From contig JACKIC010000001.1 in NCBI GenBank assembly GCA_020638655.1, forward strand, positions 682,001-746,000: 64,000 bases of DNA, in the 5' to 3' direction. Below are positions 6,675-15,010 of this stretch, piece after piece. The notes under the pieces are model-generated. The model was not told where the DNA came from and did not search any database. It saw only the letters and a program-made list of their open reading frames with translations. The DNA is from Planctomycetota bacterium. Lineage in GTDB: Bacteria; Planctomycetota; UBA1135; UBA2386. The translations under genes and the position numbers were made by a program. Every line of letters starts with the position of its first letter. Position 1 is the first letter of the stretch.

Positions 6675-8549
6675 ATGAACATGCACAAGCTCACTCTCCT
6701 CACCACCTTGGCCGCATTCGCGGCGCCGATCGCGGCGCAGCAATCGATGATGCCCTACCTGCCCAAGGGCACCATGGTGGCGCTGTCGGCCCCCGACCTG
6801 AAGACCTCGGCCGCCGAGTTCCAGCAGATGCCGCTGGCCAAGATCTGGCGCGAAGAGGAGGTGCAGAACTTCTTCGCCGACCTCAAGGAGATGGTCGGCA
6901 AGCAGATCGAGATGGGCATGGCCCAGGCCAAGCAGATGCACGCCCAGGGCGCGCTGCCCGTCGATCCCGAGAAGCTGATGAACCTCGACGTCGGCGGCGT
7001 CGAGTTCGCGGTGACGAAGCTCGCCTTCGACATGGGCGACTTCGGCCCCAAGGCCGACATCGGCCTCGTCTTCCACATGGACTACGGCGCGGCCGGTGAG
7101 CAGTGGAAGGCGCTGCTCGAGATCGGCCTCGGTCTGCTCGAACAGCAGGCCGGCAACATGGTCACCAAGTCGGAGAGCATGGTGGGCGACGTCAAGGTCG
7201 TCTCCCTGCTGCCCAACAACGCCGGCGGCTCGGCGATGGGCCTCAACATCGCGATGATGCCCAACGGGCTGCTGGTCGGCACGCTGACCGACGACATCAA
7301 GTCGGTCGTGGCCAACATGCAGGCCAACAAGCAGGACCTCGGCGCGTCGACGGCCTACGCCGCGGCAGCCAAGGAGGTCCAGACCAACGGCGCCGAAGCG
7401 GTGACCTTCTTCCAGTTCGCGCCGCTGGTCGACTTCAGCATGTCGCTGCTGAAGACCGGCGCGGCCGCGAGCCCCGAGCTGGCGATGGTCGACATCGAGG
7501 GCGTCGAGCGCGCGATCAAGGCCATGGGCCTGCGCGACCTGGGCACCATGATGCAGGCCGACACCTATCAGGGCGGCAAGTGCATCTCGAAGAGCTACCA
7601 CGCCAACGGCAAGGCCGAGGCCACTGCCGCGGTCGCCAAGCCGATCGACATGAGCTTCCTCAAGTGGGTGCCCAAGCAGGCCGTCGGCGTGCAGGCCGGC
7701 AAGCTCAACATGATGTCGATCTACGACACGTTGATGGTCGGCCTGAACGCCTACGATCCCGAGTTCGCCAAGATGGCGCTGCAGCAGCTCGACGGCCTCG
7801 AGCAGCAGGTCGGCTTCAAGGTGCGCGACGACCTCTTCGGGGCCTTCGGTGACCACTACATCTCCTGGTCGATGCCGATGAGCTCGATCGGCGCGGCGCC
7901 CGAGATCGGCATGCTGATCAAGGTCAACGACGGCGAGCGCCTGGTGAAGGTGCTCAAGAGCATGACCGCGATGAGCAACGGCATGGTCGACCTCGAGGAG
8001 GCCGACAAGCGCGGCATCAAGACCTACCAACTGCGCGTCAACTTCGACCCGACCAACGGCATGGGCGGCTTCAACATCTTCGAGATGTTCACGCCGACCT
8101 TCGCCTTCAAGGACGGCTACCTCGTGGGCGCCTTCTCGGCCAGCGACGTCAAGCGCGTGTTCGGCCGCATGGACCGCGAGGACGACCCCAAGGGCGACAT
8201 CCGCGGCAACAAGGAGTTCGCCGCCGCGATGGCCGGGGTGCCGGCGTCGGTCACCGGCTTCTCCTTCACCGACTGGAAGGCCCAGTTCGAGAGCGTCTAC
8301 CAGATGGCGACCGGCCTGTTGGCCCTGGTGCCGATCGGCGACGACGTGCCGATCGACCTGGCGATGCTGCCGGACTCGGCGACCCTCACCAAGCACCTGT
8401 TCGGCGGCGTCAGCTACACGACCTCGGATGCGAGCGGCACCCTGACGACCTACACCGGACCGGTCGGGCCCGAGATGTACCTGGCGATCATCGCCCTCGC
8501 GGGCGGCGCCGGCGCGGCTGGTGCAATGATCGCGACCCGCGGCTTCTGA
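6675..8549 (+). CDS. Exported methionine-rich protein, DUF3352-like
   Basis: A 624-residue protein with a signal peptide (MNMHKLTLLTTLAAFAAPIAAQQ, cleavage likely after IAA). The opening PYLPKGTMVALSAPDL, the long alpha/beta repeats, and the pattern of paired halves resemble the DUF3352-type exported proteins common in Planctomycetes and Cyanobacteria. That assignment is tentative. By hand count about 43 residues (7 percent) are methionine, and only one cysteine is seen. A C-terminal hydrophobic segment (MYLAIIALAGGAGAAGAMIA) could anchor it in the membrane. No enzymatic motif is visible. It is preceded by a 160-bp spacer containing hairpins and ends 17 bases before the convergent hemW. Confidence 0.6.
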   Translation: MNMHKLTLLTTLAAFAAPIAAQQSMMPYLPKGTMVALSAPDLKTSAAEFQQMPLAKIWREEEVQNFFADLKEMVGKQIEMGMAQAKQMHAQGALPVDPEKLMNLDVGGVEFAVTKLAFDMGDFGPKADIGLVFHMDYGAAGEQWKALLEIGLGLLEQQAGNMVTKSESMVGDVKVVSLLPNNAGGSAMGLNIAMMPNGLLVGTLTDDIKSVVANMQANKQDLGASTAYAAAAKEVQTNGAEAVTFFQFAPLVDFSMSLLKTGAAASPELAMVDIEGVERAIKAMGLRDLGTMMQADTYQGGKCISKSYHANGKAEATAAVAKPIDMSFLKWVPKQAVGVQAGKLNMMSIYDTLMVGLNAYDPEFAKMALQQLDGLEQQVGFKVRDDLFGAFGDHYISWSMPMSSIGAAPEIGMLIKVNDGERLVKVLKSMTAMSNGMVDLEEADKRGIKTYQLRVNFDPTNGMGGFNIFEMFTPTFAFKDGYLVGAFSASDVKRVFGRMDREDDPKGDIRGNKEFAAAMAGVPASVTGFSFTDWKAQFESVYQMATGLLALVPIGDDVPIDLAMLPDSATLTKHLFGGVSYTTSDASGTLTTYTGPVGPEMYLAIIALAGGAGAAGAMIATRGF

Positions 8550-8566
8550 CCCGGGCCGGCGCGGCC

Positions 8567-9742
8567 TCAGCGATCGACGCCGATCGCGAGGTACTCGCCG
8601 CCCACCCGATCGGCGACGAGCAGTCCGTCGCCGGTCAGACGCAGGCAGGCGCCGTCCCACCGGACGAGTCCCTGCCGCTGTTGTTCGTCGAGCAGCGCTC
8701 CGAACCACTCGCGCACCGGCAGGTCGAGGCGCGCCTCGACCGCGGCCACATCGACGCCGTCGCGCCGCCGGATGCCGAGCCACAGCGCCTCCGCGGCGCG
8801 CTGGCGCGGCCGCAGGGTCTCGGCGCTCGCGCTCGGCGGCAGACCGGCGAGCGCGGCCTTCGCCCACGACTCGATCGGCTTGCTGTTGGTGGTCCGCACG
8901 CCCTGGCGATGACTCGACGCGCCGGGCCCGATACCGACGTAGTCTCCCTGCAGCCAGTAGTGATCGTTGTGGCGGCACGGGCCGCCCGGACCGGCGAAGT
9001 TGCTGATCTCGTAGGCGTCGAAGCCGGCTTCCGCGAGGCGGCTGCGCGTGAACTCGAACATCGCGCGGTCGACCTCCTGCTCGTTGGGCTCGACTTCGCC
9101 GCGCTGCATGTCGCGGTGCAGCCGCGTGCCGGGCTCGAACGTCAGGTTGTAGGCCGAGACGTGATCGGGTCGCAGCGCGATGGCGCGCTCGAGGTCGGCG
9201 CGCCACTCGTCGAAGGTCTCGCCGGGCAGCCCGAACATCATGTCGACGCTCAGATTGTCGAAGCCCGCGGCGCGCGCCTCGGCGAACGCCTGCTCGGCGC
9301 GTTCGCCGGAGTGGGCGCGGTCGAGGAAGCGCAGGTGGTGGGGGTGGAAGCTCTGCACGCCCATGCTGAGCCGCCGCACGCCGTGCGCGCGCGCGATCGC
9401 CGCCTTCTCCTCGGTGAGGCTCTCGGGGTTGGCCTCCATCGACACCTCGGGCGCGTCCTTCAGATCGACGTGTCGCGCCAGGATCTGCAGCAACCGCTCG
9501 AGGCGCGCCGGATCGAGCAGGCTCGGCGTGCCGCCGCCGATGAACACCGAGACGGGCGGCGCGCCGCGCCAGCTCGCCGCGAGCTCGCGCTCGAGCGCTT
9601 CGAGGAACGTGTCGTGCACGCTGCGGTCCTCGACCACGTACGAGTTGAAGTCGCAGTAGCCGCACTTGACCACGCAGAACGGCACGTGCACGTAGAGCGA
9701 GGTCGGGGCGGTTGCGGCTGCTGACGGAGCGGGGCGTGGCAC
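8567..9742 (-). CDS. hemW: HemW-type radical SAM protein (haem chaperone / coproporphyrinogen oxidase-like)
   Basis: A 391-residue protein. The radical SAM cluster motif C-x3-C-x2-C is at Cys23, Cys27 and Cys30, followed by F32 as in HemN/HemW (CVVKCGYCDF). The SAM-binding GGGTPS segment, the EANPES block, and the C-terminal HemN domain are present. The protein lacks the N-terminal extension that distinguishes true HemN oxidases, so HemW is the better call. HemW proteins bind haem and are implicated in haem transfer to respiratory enzymes, which would fit the haem-rich operon nearby. The start is GTG at 9742. A TAGCGT sequence 7 bases upstream may be a -10 of a leaderless transcript. Confidence 0.9.
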   Translation of the reverse strand: MPRPAPSAAATAPTSLYVHVPFCVVKCGYCDFNSYVVEDRSVHDTFLEALERELAASWRGAPPVSVFIGGGTPSLLDPARLERLLQILARHVDLKDAPEVSMEANPESLTEEKAAIARAHGVRRLSMGVQSFHPHHLRFLDRAHSGERAEQAFAEARAAGFDNLSVDMMFGLPGETFDEWRADLERAIALRPDHVSAYNLTFEPGTRLHRDMQRGEVEPNEQEVDRAMFEFTRSRLAEAGFDAYEISNFAGPGGPCRHNDHYWLQGDYVGIGPGASSHRQGVRTTNSKPIESWAKAALAGLPPSASAETLRPRQRAAEALWLGIRRRDGVDVAAVEARLDLPVREWFGALLDEQQRQGLVRWDGACLRLTGDGLLVADRVGGEYLAIGVDR

Positions 9743-9796
9743 TTCGGCAACGCTACGGCGCCGCGGCCGGAGCGCCAGGGCGGCCCGGTCCCGGTC

Positions 9797-10657
9797 TCAG
9801 CCGCGCGCGGAGGAGCGCTTGCGCGGCCGCCCGGTCGCGCGCTCCTCGCCGAACTCGCGCGACAGGATCGCGCAGAGCTTGTCGAGCGCCTGCTGCTCCA
9901 TCTGCCGCACGCGTTCGCGGGTCAGCCCGAACCGCTTGCCGATCGCCTTGAGGGTCATCGGCTCGCCGGTGGTGAGCCCGTACCGCATCTTCAGGATGCG
10001 CGACTCGCGGGTGTCGAGCATCTCGAGCAGTTCGCGCAGGCGGCTCAGCTCCGCGGCGGCGAGGATTTCCTGCTCGGGCGAGCGGGCGCGCGGATCCTCG
10101 AGCGTCTCCGAGAACACCGACGACGCGTCCTCGTTCATCGAGAACGTCGGCTGCGAGTTGGCCAGCACGGTGTCGCGCACCACGTTCCAGTTGCCCTCGG
10201 GCAGCTGCAGCTCCTCGGCGATCTCCGCCGAGGTCGCCGGCCGGCCGAGGCGGTAGTTGAGCTCCATCGACGTCGCCTTCCAGCGCGACACGATCTCGGT
10301 CATGTAGGACGGCACGCGCACGGTCTTGACCGTGTTGATGAGCGCCCGCCGGATGCCCTGCTTGATCCACCAGGTCGCGTAGGTCGAGAACCGGCAACCC
10401 GCCTTGGGATCGAACTTCTCGACCGCCTTCATCAGGCCGATGTTGCCCTCCTCGATCAGGTCCATGAAGGCCAGGCCGCGGTTGACGTAGTTCTTGGCGA
10501 TCGAGACCACGAGCCGGAGGTTGGCCCGGATCATGTGCTCGCGCGCGGCCATGTCGCCGCTCTGCACCCGCTTGCTGAGTTCGATCTCCTGTTCCGCCGA
10601 CAGCAACGGCACTTCGTTGATGTCGGTCAGGTAGGTGTCCAGTCCCTGATCCCGCAT
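9797..10657 (-). CDS. RNA polymerase sigma factor, RpoD/SigA-like
   Basis: A 286-residue sigma-70 factor. It has region 1.2 ([26 protein letters not shown] begins at residue 5), region 2 with the hallmark block from [16 protein letters not shown] through [16 protein letters not shown], region 3, and region 4 ending in [17 protein letters not shown]. There is no long acidic region 1.1. At 286 residues it is shorter than most housekeeping RpoD proteins, so it could be a group 2 (non-essential, RpoD-like) factor rather than the primary one. A clear ribosome site (AAGGAG) precedes the ATG. It lies between hemW and the DUF5989 genes on the same strand, with a 54-base gap to hemW. Confidence 0.9.
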   Translation of the reverse strand: MRDQGLDTYLTDINEVPLLSAEQEIELSKRVQSGDMAAREHMIRANLRLVVSIAKNYVNRGLAFMDLIEEGNIGLMKAVEKFDPKAGCRFSTYATWWIKQGIRRALINTVKTVRVPSYMTEIVSRWKATSMELNYRLGRPATSAEIAEELQLPEGNWNVVRDTVLANSQPTFSMNEDASSVFSETLEDPRARSPEQEILAAAELSRLRELLEMLDTRESRILKMRYGLTTGEPMTLKAIGKRFGLTRERVRQMEQQALDKLCAILSREFGEERATGRPRKRSSARG

Positions 10658-10769
10658 GGCAGCTCCTTCGTGTGGTGAAGTCTGCTACCGATATCGACCC
10701 GATCGCCGCACCCTACGACAGCGCGGCCTCGGGTCGTCTCGCGGCGGGACTGGTCGCCGCGCGCCGCGA

Positions 10770-10985
10770 TCACATCAGCGTGTAGATGAACGGGGCGATA
10801 CCCGTCGCGCCGAGCACCAGCAGCACGCCGAACAGGGCGAACACGATCAGGATCGGCGTCAGCCACCAGACCTTGTTCTCGGCCATGAACGCGACGAACT
10901 CGGCGATCAGGCCGCGCTCCTCCTCCTTCGCAGCGTTCAGGAAGTCGTTCTCGGGGGCGGGTGCCTGCTTGTCATTCTGGCTCAT
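10770..10985 (-). CDS. DUF5989 family small membrane protein, copy 2
   Basis: A 71-residue protein starting MSQNDKQAPAPENDF. One membrane helix (about residues 42-65, PILIVFALFGVLLVLGATG) follows the amphipathic segment EFVAFMAENKVWW. This is the DUF5989 layout, a family of tiny proteins usually next to SxtJ and carbamoyltransferases. It is a tandem duplicate of the gene at 11030, with about 93 percent identity over 129 bases. Only the N-terminal 20 residues differ strongly. The function of the family is unknown; a role as a membrane partner of SxtJ or the transferase is inferred from synteny. Confidence 0.8.
   Translation of the reverse strand: MSQNDKQAPAPENDFLNAAKEEERGLIAEFVAFMAENKVWWLTPILIVFALFGVLLVLGATGIAPFIYTLM
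10791..10919. repeat. Direct repeat copy A (DUF5989 duplication)
   Basis: This 129-base stretch matches 11051-11179 with 9 mismatches by hand alignment, at a constant offset of 260 bases. It covers most of the coding region of each DUF5989 gene. Confidence 0.85.
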
Positions 10986-11029
10986 TTGTGAATCTCTCAC
11001 CGGGCCGGTGTCTCCAGTATTCGGTGTCT

Positions 11030-11242
11030 CTAGAAGAACGGGTAGAGGAACGGGGCGACGCCCGTCGCGCCGAGCACCAGCAGCACGCCGAACAGGGCGA
11101 TCACGATCAGGATCGGCGCCAGCCACCAGACCTTGTTCTCGGCCATGAACGCGATGAATTCGGCGACGAGCCCGCGCTCGTCCGCCCTGGCAGCTTGCAG
11201 GAAGGCGTCCTGGTCCAGGTCTCCGCGTCGTTCGTCGATCAT
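11030..11242 (-). CDS. DUF5989 family small membrane protein, copy 1
   Basis: A 70-residue protein starting MIDERRGDLDQDAF, with the segment EFIAFMAENKVWW and one membrane helix (about residues 41-64). It ends APFLYPFF, the family's usual aromatic C-terminus. It lies 29 bases downstream of sxtJ and 44 bases upstream of its duplicate, so the order in transcription is carbamoyltransferase, sxtJ, DUF5989, DUF5989. No function is known for the family. Confidence 0.82.
   Translation of the reverse strand: MIDERRGDLDQDAFLQAARADERGLVAEFIAFMAENKVWWLAPILIVIALFGVLLVLGATGVAPFLYPFF
11051..11179. repeat. Direct repeat copy B (DUF5989 duplication)
   Basis: Partner of 10791-10919, about 93 percent identical. 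The similarity drops sharply outside the coding core, so the duplication has been trimmed or the flanks have diverged. Confidence 0.85.
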
Positions 11243-11271
11243 GGCGTCGCTGTCCGTGTTGGCGCGACCGG

Positions 11272-11697
11272 TCAGTATAGCTTGAAGTAACTCGACGCCG
11301 GCCGCGGGCGCCCGCGGTCGTGCCAGTAGGTCGGCAGCGACGGGTCGATCTTACGGCCGATCGCGTCACGCCCGATGAGCCGGAAGAACAGGCCGATCGG
11401 CGTCATCACGAGGTAGTAGATCGTCGCCATCATCACGTGCGACAGCACGAAGCCGATCGGCGCGGCCAGGACCGTCAGCAGCAGGTAGAGCCCCTTGGTG
11501 ACGACGCGCACGCCGACCAGGAACAGCACCAGCTGCGCGACGCCGACCGCGGCGCACGCCAGCAGCACCGGGTGGTCCCACGCGAACGCGCCGGCCATGC
11601 GCAGGATGAGGCCGCCGAGCAACGGCAACCCGACCACCGCCACGTAGGCGAACTGGCCGAGCATGCGGGCGGAGGGATTGAGGTCGACCTTGATCAT
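11272..11697 (-). CDS. SxtJ family membrane protein
   Basis: A 141-residue protein with about three hydrophobic segments (residues about 19-37, 44-64 and 70-104). The C-terminal tail has a conserved look: IGRKIDPSLPTYWHDR followed by an aromatic end SSYFKLY. This matches the SxtJ-type protein first named from the cyanobacterial saxitoxin cluster, where it accompanies the carbamoyltransferase SxtI. Its biochemical role is unknown. It starts 6 bases after the carbamoyltransferase stop, so the two are certainly in one operon. Confidence 0.82.
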   Translation of the reverse strand: MIKVDLNPSARMLGQFAYVAVVGLPLLGGLILRMAGAFAWDHPVLLACAAVGVAQLVLFLVGVRVVTKGLYLLLTVLAAPIGFVLSHVMMATIYYLVMTPIGLFFRLIGRDAIGRKIDPSLPTYWHDRGRPRPASSYFKLY

Positions 11698-11703
11698 CGT
11701 GGG

Positions 11704-13536
11704 TCAGTCCAGGGCGAAGTCGGACAGGTACTTGTCGCGGTCGACCGGCGGCAGGTCGTGCTGCGCGGCGCGACGGATGACGAAGTTCTCGAGCACCAGC
11801 ACGTCCATCTCGGTGCCGAGGAAGCAGCGCAGCGCGTCCTGTGGCGTGCAGACGATCGGCTCGCCGCGCACGTTGAAGCTGGTGTTGATCAGCACCGGGC
11901 TGCCGGTGCGCTCCTCGAAGCGGCGCATCAGGCTCGCGAGGCGCGGATTGCGCTCGCCGTCGACGGTCTGCAGTCGCGCCGAGTAGTCGACGTGCGTGAC
12001 CGCGGGGATCGTCGAGCGCAGCTGCTTGAGCTTGTCGAGGCCCTTCGCCGTCGCGTCCACGGGCTTGCGGATCGCGTCGCGCACCGGCGCGACGATCAGC
12101 ATGTACGGGCTGTCGTGCTCCGGCGCGATCTCGAAGAAGTCGCTGGCGCGTTCGCGCAGGACGATCGGCGCGAACGGCCGGAACGACTCGCGGAACTTGA
12201 TCTTGAGGTTCATCACGCTCTGCATCTTCGACGACCGCGCGTCGCCGATGATGCTGCGCGAGCCGAGCGCGCGCGGGCCGAACTCCATGTTGCCCTGGAA
12301 CCAGCCGATCACGTTCTCCTGCTCGATCAGCTCGGCGACGCGGTCGGCGAGCTGCGGCTCGTCCTGGCACTCTTCGTAGACGATCTTCTGCTCGTCGAGG
12401 AAGGCGCGGATCGCCGCCGACTCGTAGCGGGGGCCGAGCAGGCTGCCGCGCTGCGAGTCGTTGGGCATGACCTTGCGCGGCTTGTCGAGCAGGTTGTGCC
12501 AGATGAACTGCGCCGCGCCCAGCGCGCCGCCGGCGTCGCCCGCCGCGGGCTGGATCCAGAGCTTCTCGAACGGCCCTTCGCGCAGGATCACGCCGTTGCC
12601 GACGCAGTTCAGCGCCACGCCGCCGGCCAGGCACAGGTTCTTCTTGCCGGTGACCGCGTGGGCGCGCCGCGCGGTGCGCAGCATCACGTCCTCGGTGACC
12701 TTCTGCACCGAGGCGGCGAGGTCCATGTGCACCTGCTCGAGCGGTGACTCCGGCTTGCGCGGCGGCCCGCCGAACAGCGCGTGGAACTTCGCGCTCGTCA
12801 TCGTCAGGCCCTGGCAGTAGTTGAAGAACGACAGGTCGAGGCGATAGCTGCCGTCCTCGCGCAGGTCGATCAGGTTGTCGCGGATCAGCTTCTCGAACCG
12901 CGGTTCGCCGTAGGGCGCCAGGCCCATCAGCTTGTACTCGCCGCTGTTGACGCGGAAGCCGCAGTAGTAGGTGAACGCCGAGTACAGCAACCCGACCGAG
13001 TGCGGGAAGCGGATCTCCTCGACCAGGCGGCACTTGTTGCCTTCACCGACGCCGATCGACGTCGTCGCCCATTCGCCGACGCCGTCCATCGTGACGATCG
13101 CGGCGTCCTCGAACGGCGACGGATAGAACGCCGACGCCGCGTGGCTCTCGTGGTGCTCGGGGAAGACGAAGCGGTTCTTGGGCTTCGCGCCGAGCGCCTT
13201 GGTCAGGCCGCGGCGCATGTGCAGCTTGTCGCCGAGCCACATCGGCACGGCCTTGCGGAACGACGCGAGCCCCTGCGGGGCGAACGCGAGGTAGGTCTCG
13301 ATCAGCCGGTGGAACTTGAGGATCGGCTTGTCGTAGAAGGCGACGAAGTCGAGGTCGGCGGCGCCGATGCCCGCGGTGCGGAGCGCGTACTCGACCGCCT
13401 TGGCCGGGAACGCGGCGTCGTGCTTCTTGCGCGTGAAGCGCTCCTCCTGCGCCGCCGCGACGATCTCGCCGTCGCGCAGCAGGCACGCGGCCGAGTCGTG
13501 GTAGAAGGCAGAGATGCCGAGGATGTAGGTTGGCAT
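11704..13536 (-). CDS. O-carbamoyltransferase (NodU/CmcH/SxtI type)
   Basis: A 610-residue protein beginning MPTYILGISAFYHDSAACLL, the family's conserved N-terminus. The N-terminal Kae1-like domain contains the metal-binding HHESHAASAF motif and EYKLMGLAPYGEP. The C-terminal domain has the carbamoyl-adenylate site segments GWFQGNMEFGPRALG and TSFNVRGEPIVCTP. The enzyme transfers a carbamoyl group from carbamoyl phosphate, through carbamoyl-AMP, to a hydroxyl acceptor. Acceptors known for the family are antibiotics, Nod factors and toxins. Here no natural-product cluster is visible, and the acceptor may be a surface glycan (inference). An upstream in-frame start at 13602 adds only 22 non-conserved residues. 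Confidence 0.92.
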   Translation of the reverse strand: MPTYILGISAFYHDSAACLLRDGEIVAAAQEERFTRKKHDAAFPAKAVEYALRTAGIGAADLDFVAFYDKPILKFHRLIETYLAFAPQGLASFRKAVPMWLGDKLHMRRGLTKALGAKPKNRFVFPEHHESHAASAFYPSPFEDAAIVTMDGVGEWATTSIGVGEGNKCRLVEEIRFPHSVGLLYSAFTYYCGFRVNSGEYKLMGLAPYGEPRFEKLIRDNLIDLREDGSYRLDLSFFNYCQGLTMTSAKFHALFGGPPRKPESPLEQVHMDLAASVQKVTEDVMLRTARRAHAVTGKKNLCLAGGVALNCVGNGVILREGPFEKLWIQPAAGDAGGALGAAQFIWHNLLDKPRKVMPNDSQRGSLLGPRYESAAIRAFLDEQKIVYEECQDEPQLADRVAELIEQENVIGWFQGNMEFGPRALGSRSIIGDARSSKMQSVMNLKIKFRESFRPFAPIVLRERASDFFEIAPEHDSPYMLIVAPVRDAIRKPVDATAKGLDKLKQLRSTIPAVTHVDYSARLQTVDGERNPRLASLMRRFEERTGSPVLINTSFNVRGEPIVCTPQDALRCFLGTEMDVLVLENFVIRRAAQHDLPPVDRDKYLSDFALD

Positions 13537-13680
13537 GGTGGCGACGGGCGAGAGGCCCCAGGAGCGGGGCGCGAAAGAGTAGCGCCTCGAAGTATGCTGC
13601 AAGCAGCGCAGCGGCGAGCCCTGAAGCGGCGCAACAGCCTAACGCCCGCTGCCAACGGGTGAATCCCAACCTGCGAACTT

Positions 13681-15003
13681 GTGCAGCAGTCGGAAGACAC
13701 CTCCTTCATCAACCGCCATCCGCAACCTCGTCCCGTGTTCAAGAAGCTGCTGCACGTGACGCTGTTCCTCGCCGGGTTGTTCGCGACGTGGGCGATGCTG
13801 CGCGAGTTCGGTCTCACCGGGGAATCGGACGGCGCGCAGGTGATGTACTTCCGCACCGCGGACCGCTGGGCGCTGCCGGACCGGCCGACGCCCGAGGAGC
13901 AGCTGCGTTTCCGGCTGGCCACCCAGGTGCCGTGGCCGCGCCCCGAGCTCGCCAACGTGCCGATCGAGAAGACGCCCGAACCGGGCCAGTCCACCGAGTG
14001 GTTCGGCAGCGGCTACCGCATGCCGCGCGACGACCTGCAGGGCAACGTCACCTGGCGCCCGGAGTCGAGCTTCTTCATCTGCTACCGCGGACCACAGCAG
14101 CCCTACTTCGACCAGGATGGCTGCGTCGAACTGCACTTCAACCGCTTCGGCATGCGCGACCGGGAGGACCTCACGCTGGCCAAACCCGCCGGCACCGAAC
14201 GCGTGGTCTGCCTCGGCGACTCGCTGACGCTGGCTTGGGGCGTGCGCCGCGACCACAGCTGGCCGGTGCTCGTCGAACAGCGCCTGCGCGCCGACCGGCC
14301 CCAGGTCGAGGTGATCAACGGCGGCGGCACCGGTTCGGCCTACGCCGACGAGTACGCGCTCGCGCTCGAACACCGCCACGGCCGGTTCGCGCCCGACGTC
14401 GTGTTGGTGACGCTGTGCCTCAACGACCTGCTGGTCACCAACGGCCGCCTGTGCCACTTCCGGCCCGAGGCGCTGCCCGACGCAGAGGTGCCGCCCGAGG
14501 CGCGCGCCTGGTGGATGAGCTCGGGGCTGCTGCGCGACATGCACCGCCGGCTGCTCGGCGGCCAGGCGCTCGACCTCGATCCGTCGCGCGACTGGGTCCA
14601 GGAGCTGCTCGACCTGCCGGACGACCACCTCTACTACACCAGCAAGCACGAGACGCGGTCGATGTACTGGGCCGGCGGCGGGCCGCAGCAGGCGCTGCGC
14701 GACATGCGCGCCTGGTGCGCACAGCACGACTGCGAGCTGTGTGTCGTGGTCTGGCCGCTGCTGCAGGGGCTCGGCGAACACCGCGACTACCCGTTCACGA
14801 AGATGCATCGGCTGGTCCTGGAGTTCTGCGCGACCGAGCACATCGCCGCGCTCGACCTGCTGCCGACCCTGCGCGAGGTCGCGCACGAGACGCTGTGGGT
14901 CAGCCCCGCCGACATGCACCCCAACGAGAAGGCCCAAGAACTGGTCGCGCCGCCGCTCGCCGCGTTCGTGCTCGAGCGGCTCGCCGCGCGCTCGGGGCGC
15001 TGA
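13681..15003 (+). CDS. Membrane-anchored SGNH/GDSL hydrolase, paralogue 1
   Basis: A 440-residue protein with one N-terminal membrane helix (about residues 22-40). The SGNH catalytic elements are complete: GDS (Ser181), LND (Asn248) and the C-terminal D-x-H pair in ADMHPN (Asp411, His413). Such domains in membrane-anchored form often add or remove acyl groups on polysaccharides. The start is GTG, chosen because it opens the frame and leaves a short basic n-region before the helix. It is divergent from the carbamoyltransferase (144-bp spacer) and 7 bases from its paralogue, which suggests a joint role in modifying an extracytoplasmic glycan. Confidence 0.8.
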   Translation: MQQSEDTSFINRHPQPRPVFKKLLHVTLFLAGLFATWAMLREFGLTGESDGAQVMYFRTADRWALPDRPTPEEQLRFRLATQVPWPRPELANVPIEKTPEPGQSTEWFGSGYRMPRDDLQGNVTWRPESSFFICYRGPQQPYFDQDGCVELHFNRFGMRDREDLTLAKPAGTERVVCLGDSLTLAWGVRRDHSWPVLVEQRLRADRPQVEVINGGGTGSAYADEYALALEHRHGRFAPDVVLVTLCLNDLLVTNGRLCHFRPEALPDAEVPPEARAWWMSSGLLRDMHRRLLGGQALDLDPSRDWVQELLDLPDDHLYYTSKHETRSMYWAGGGPQQALRDMRAWCAQHDCELCVVVWPLLQGLGEHRDYPFTKMHRLVLEFCATEHIAALDLLPTLREVAHETLWVSPADMHPNEKAQELVAPPLAAFVLERLAARSGR

Positions 15004-15010
15004 GGACACC

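Noticed and set aside
6483..9665. Open frame of about 1060 codons on the minus strand across the Met-rich gene and hemW
   Set aside because: Its first part overlaps hemW in a wrong frame and reads as Arg-rich low complexity; the remainder is the antisense of the exported protein gene.
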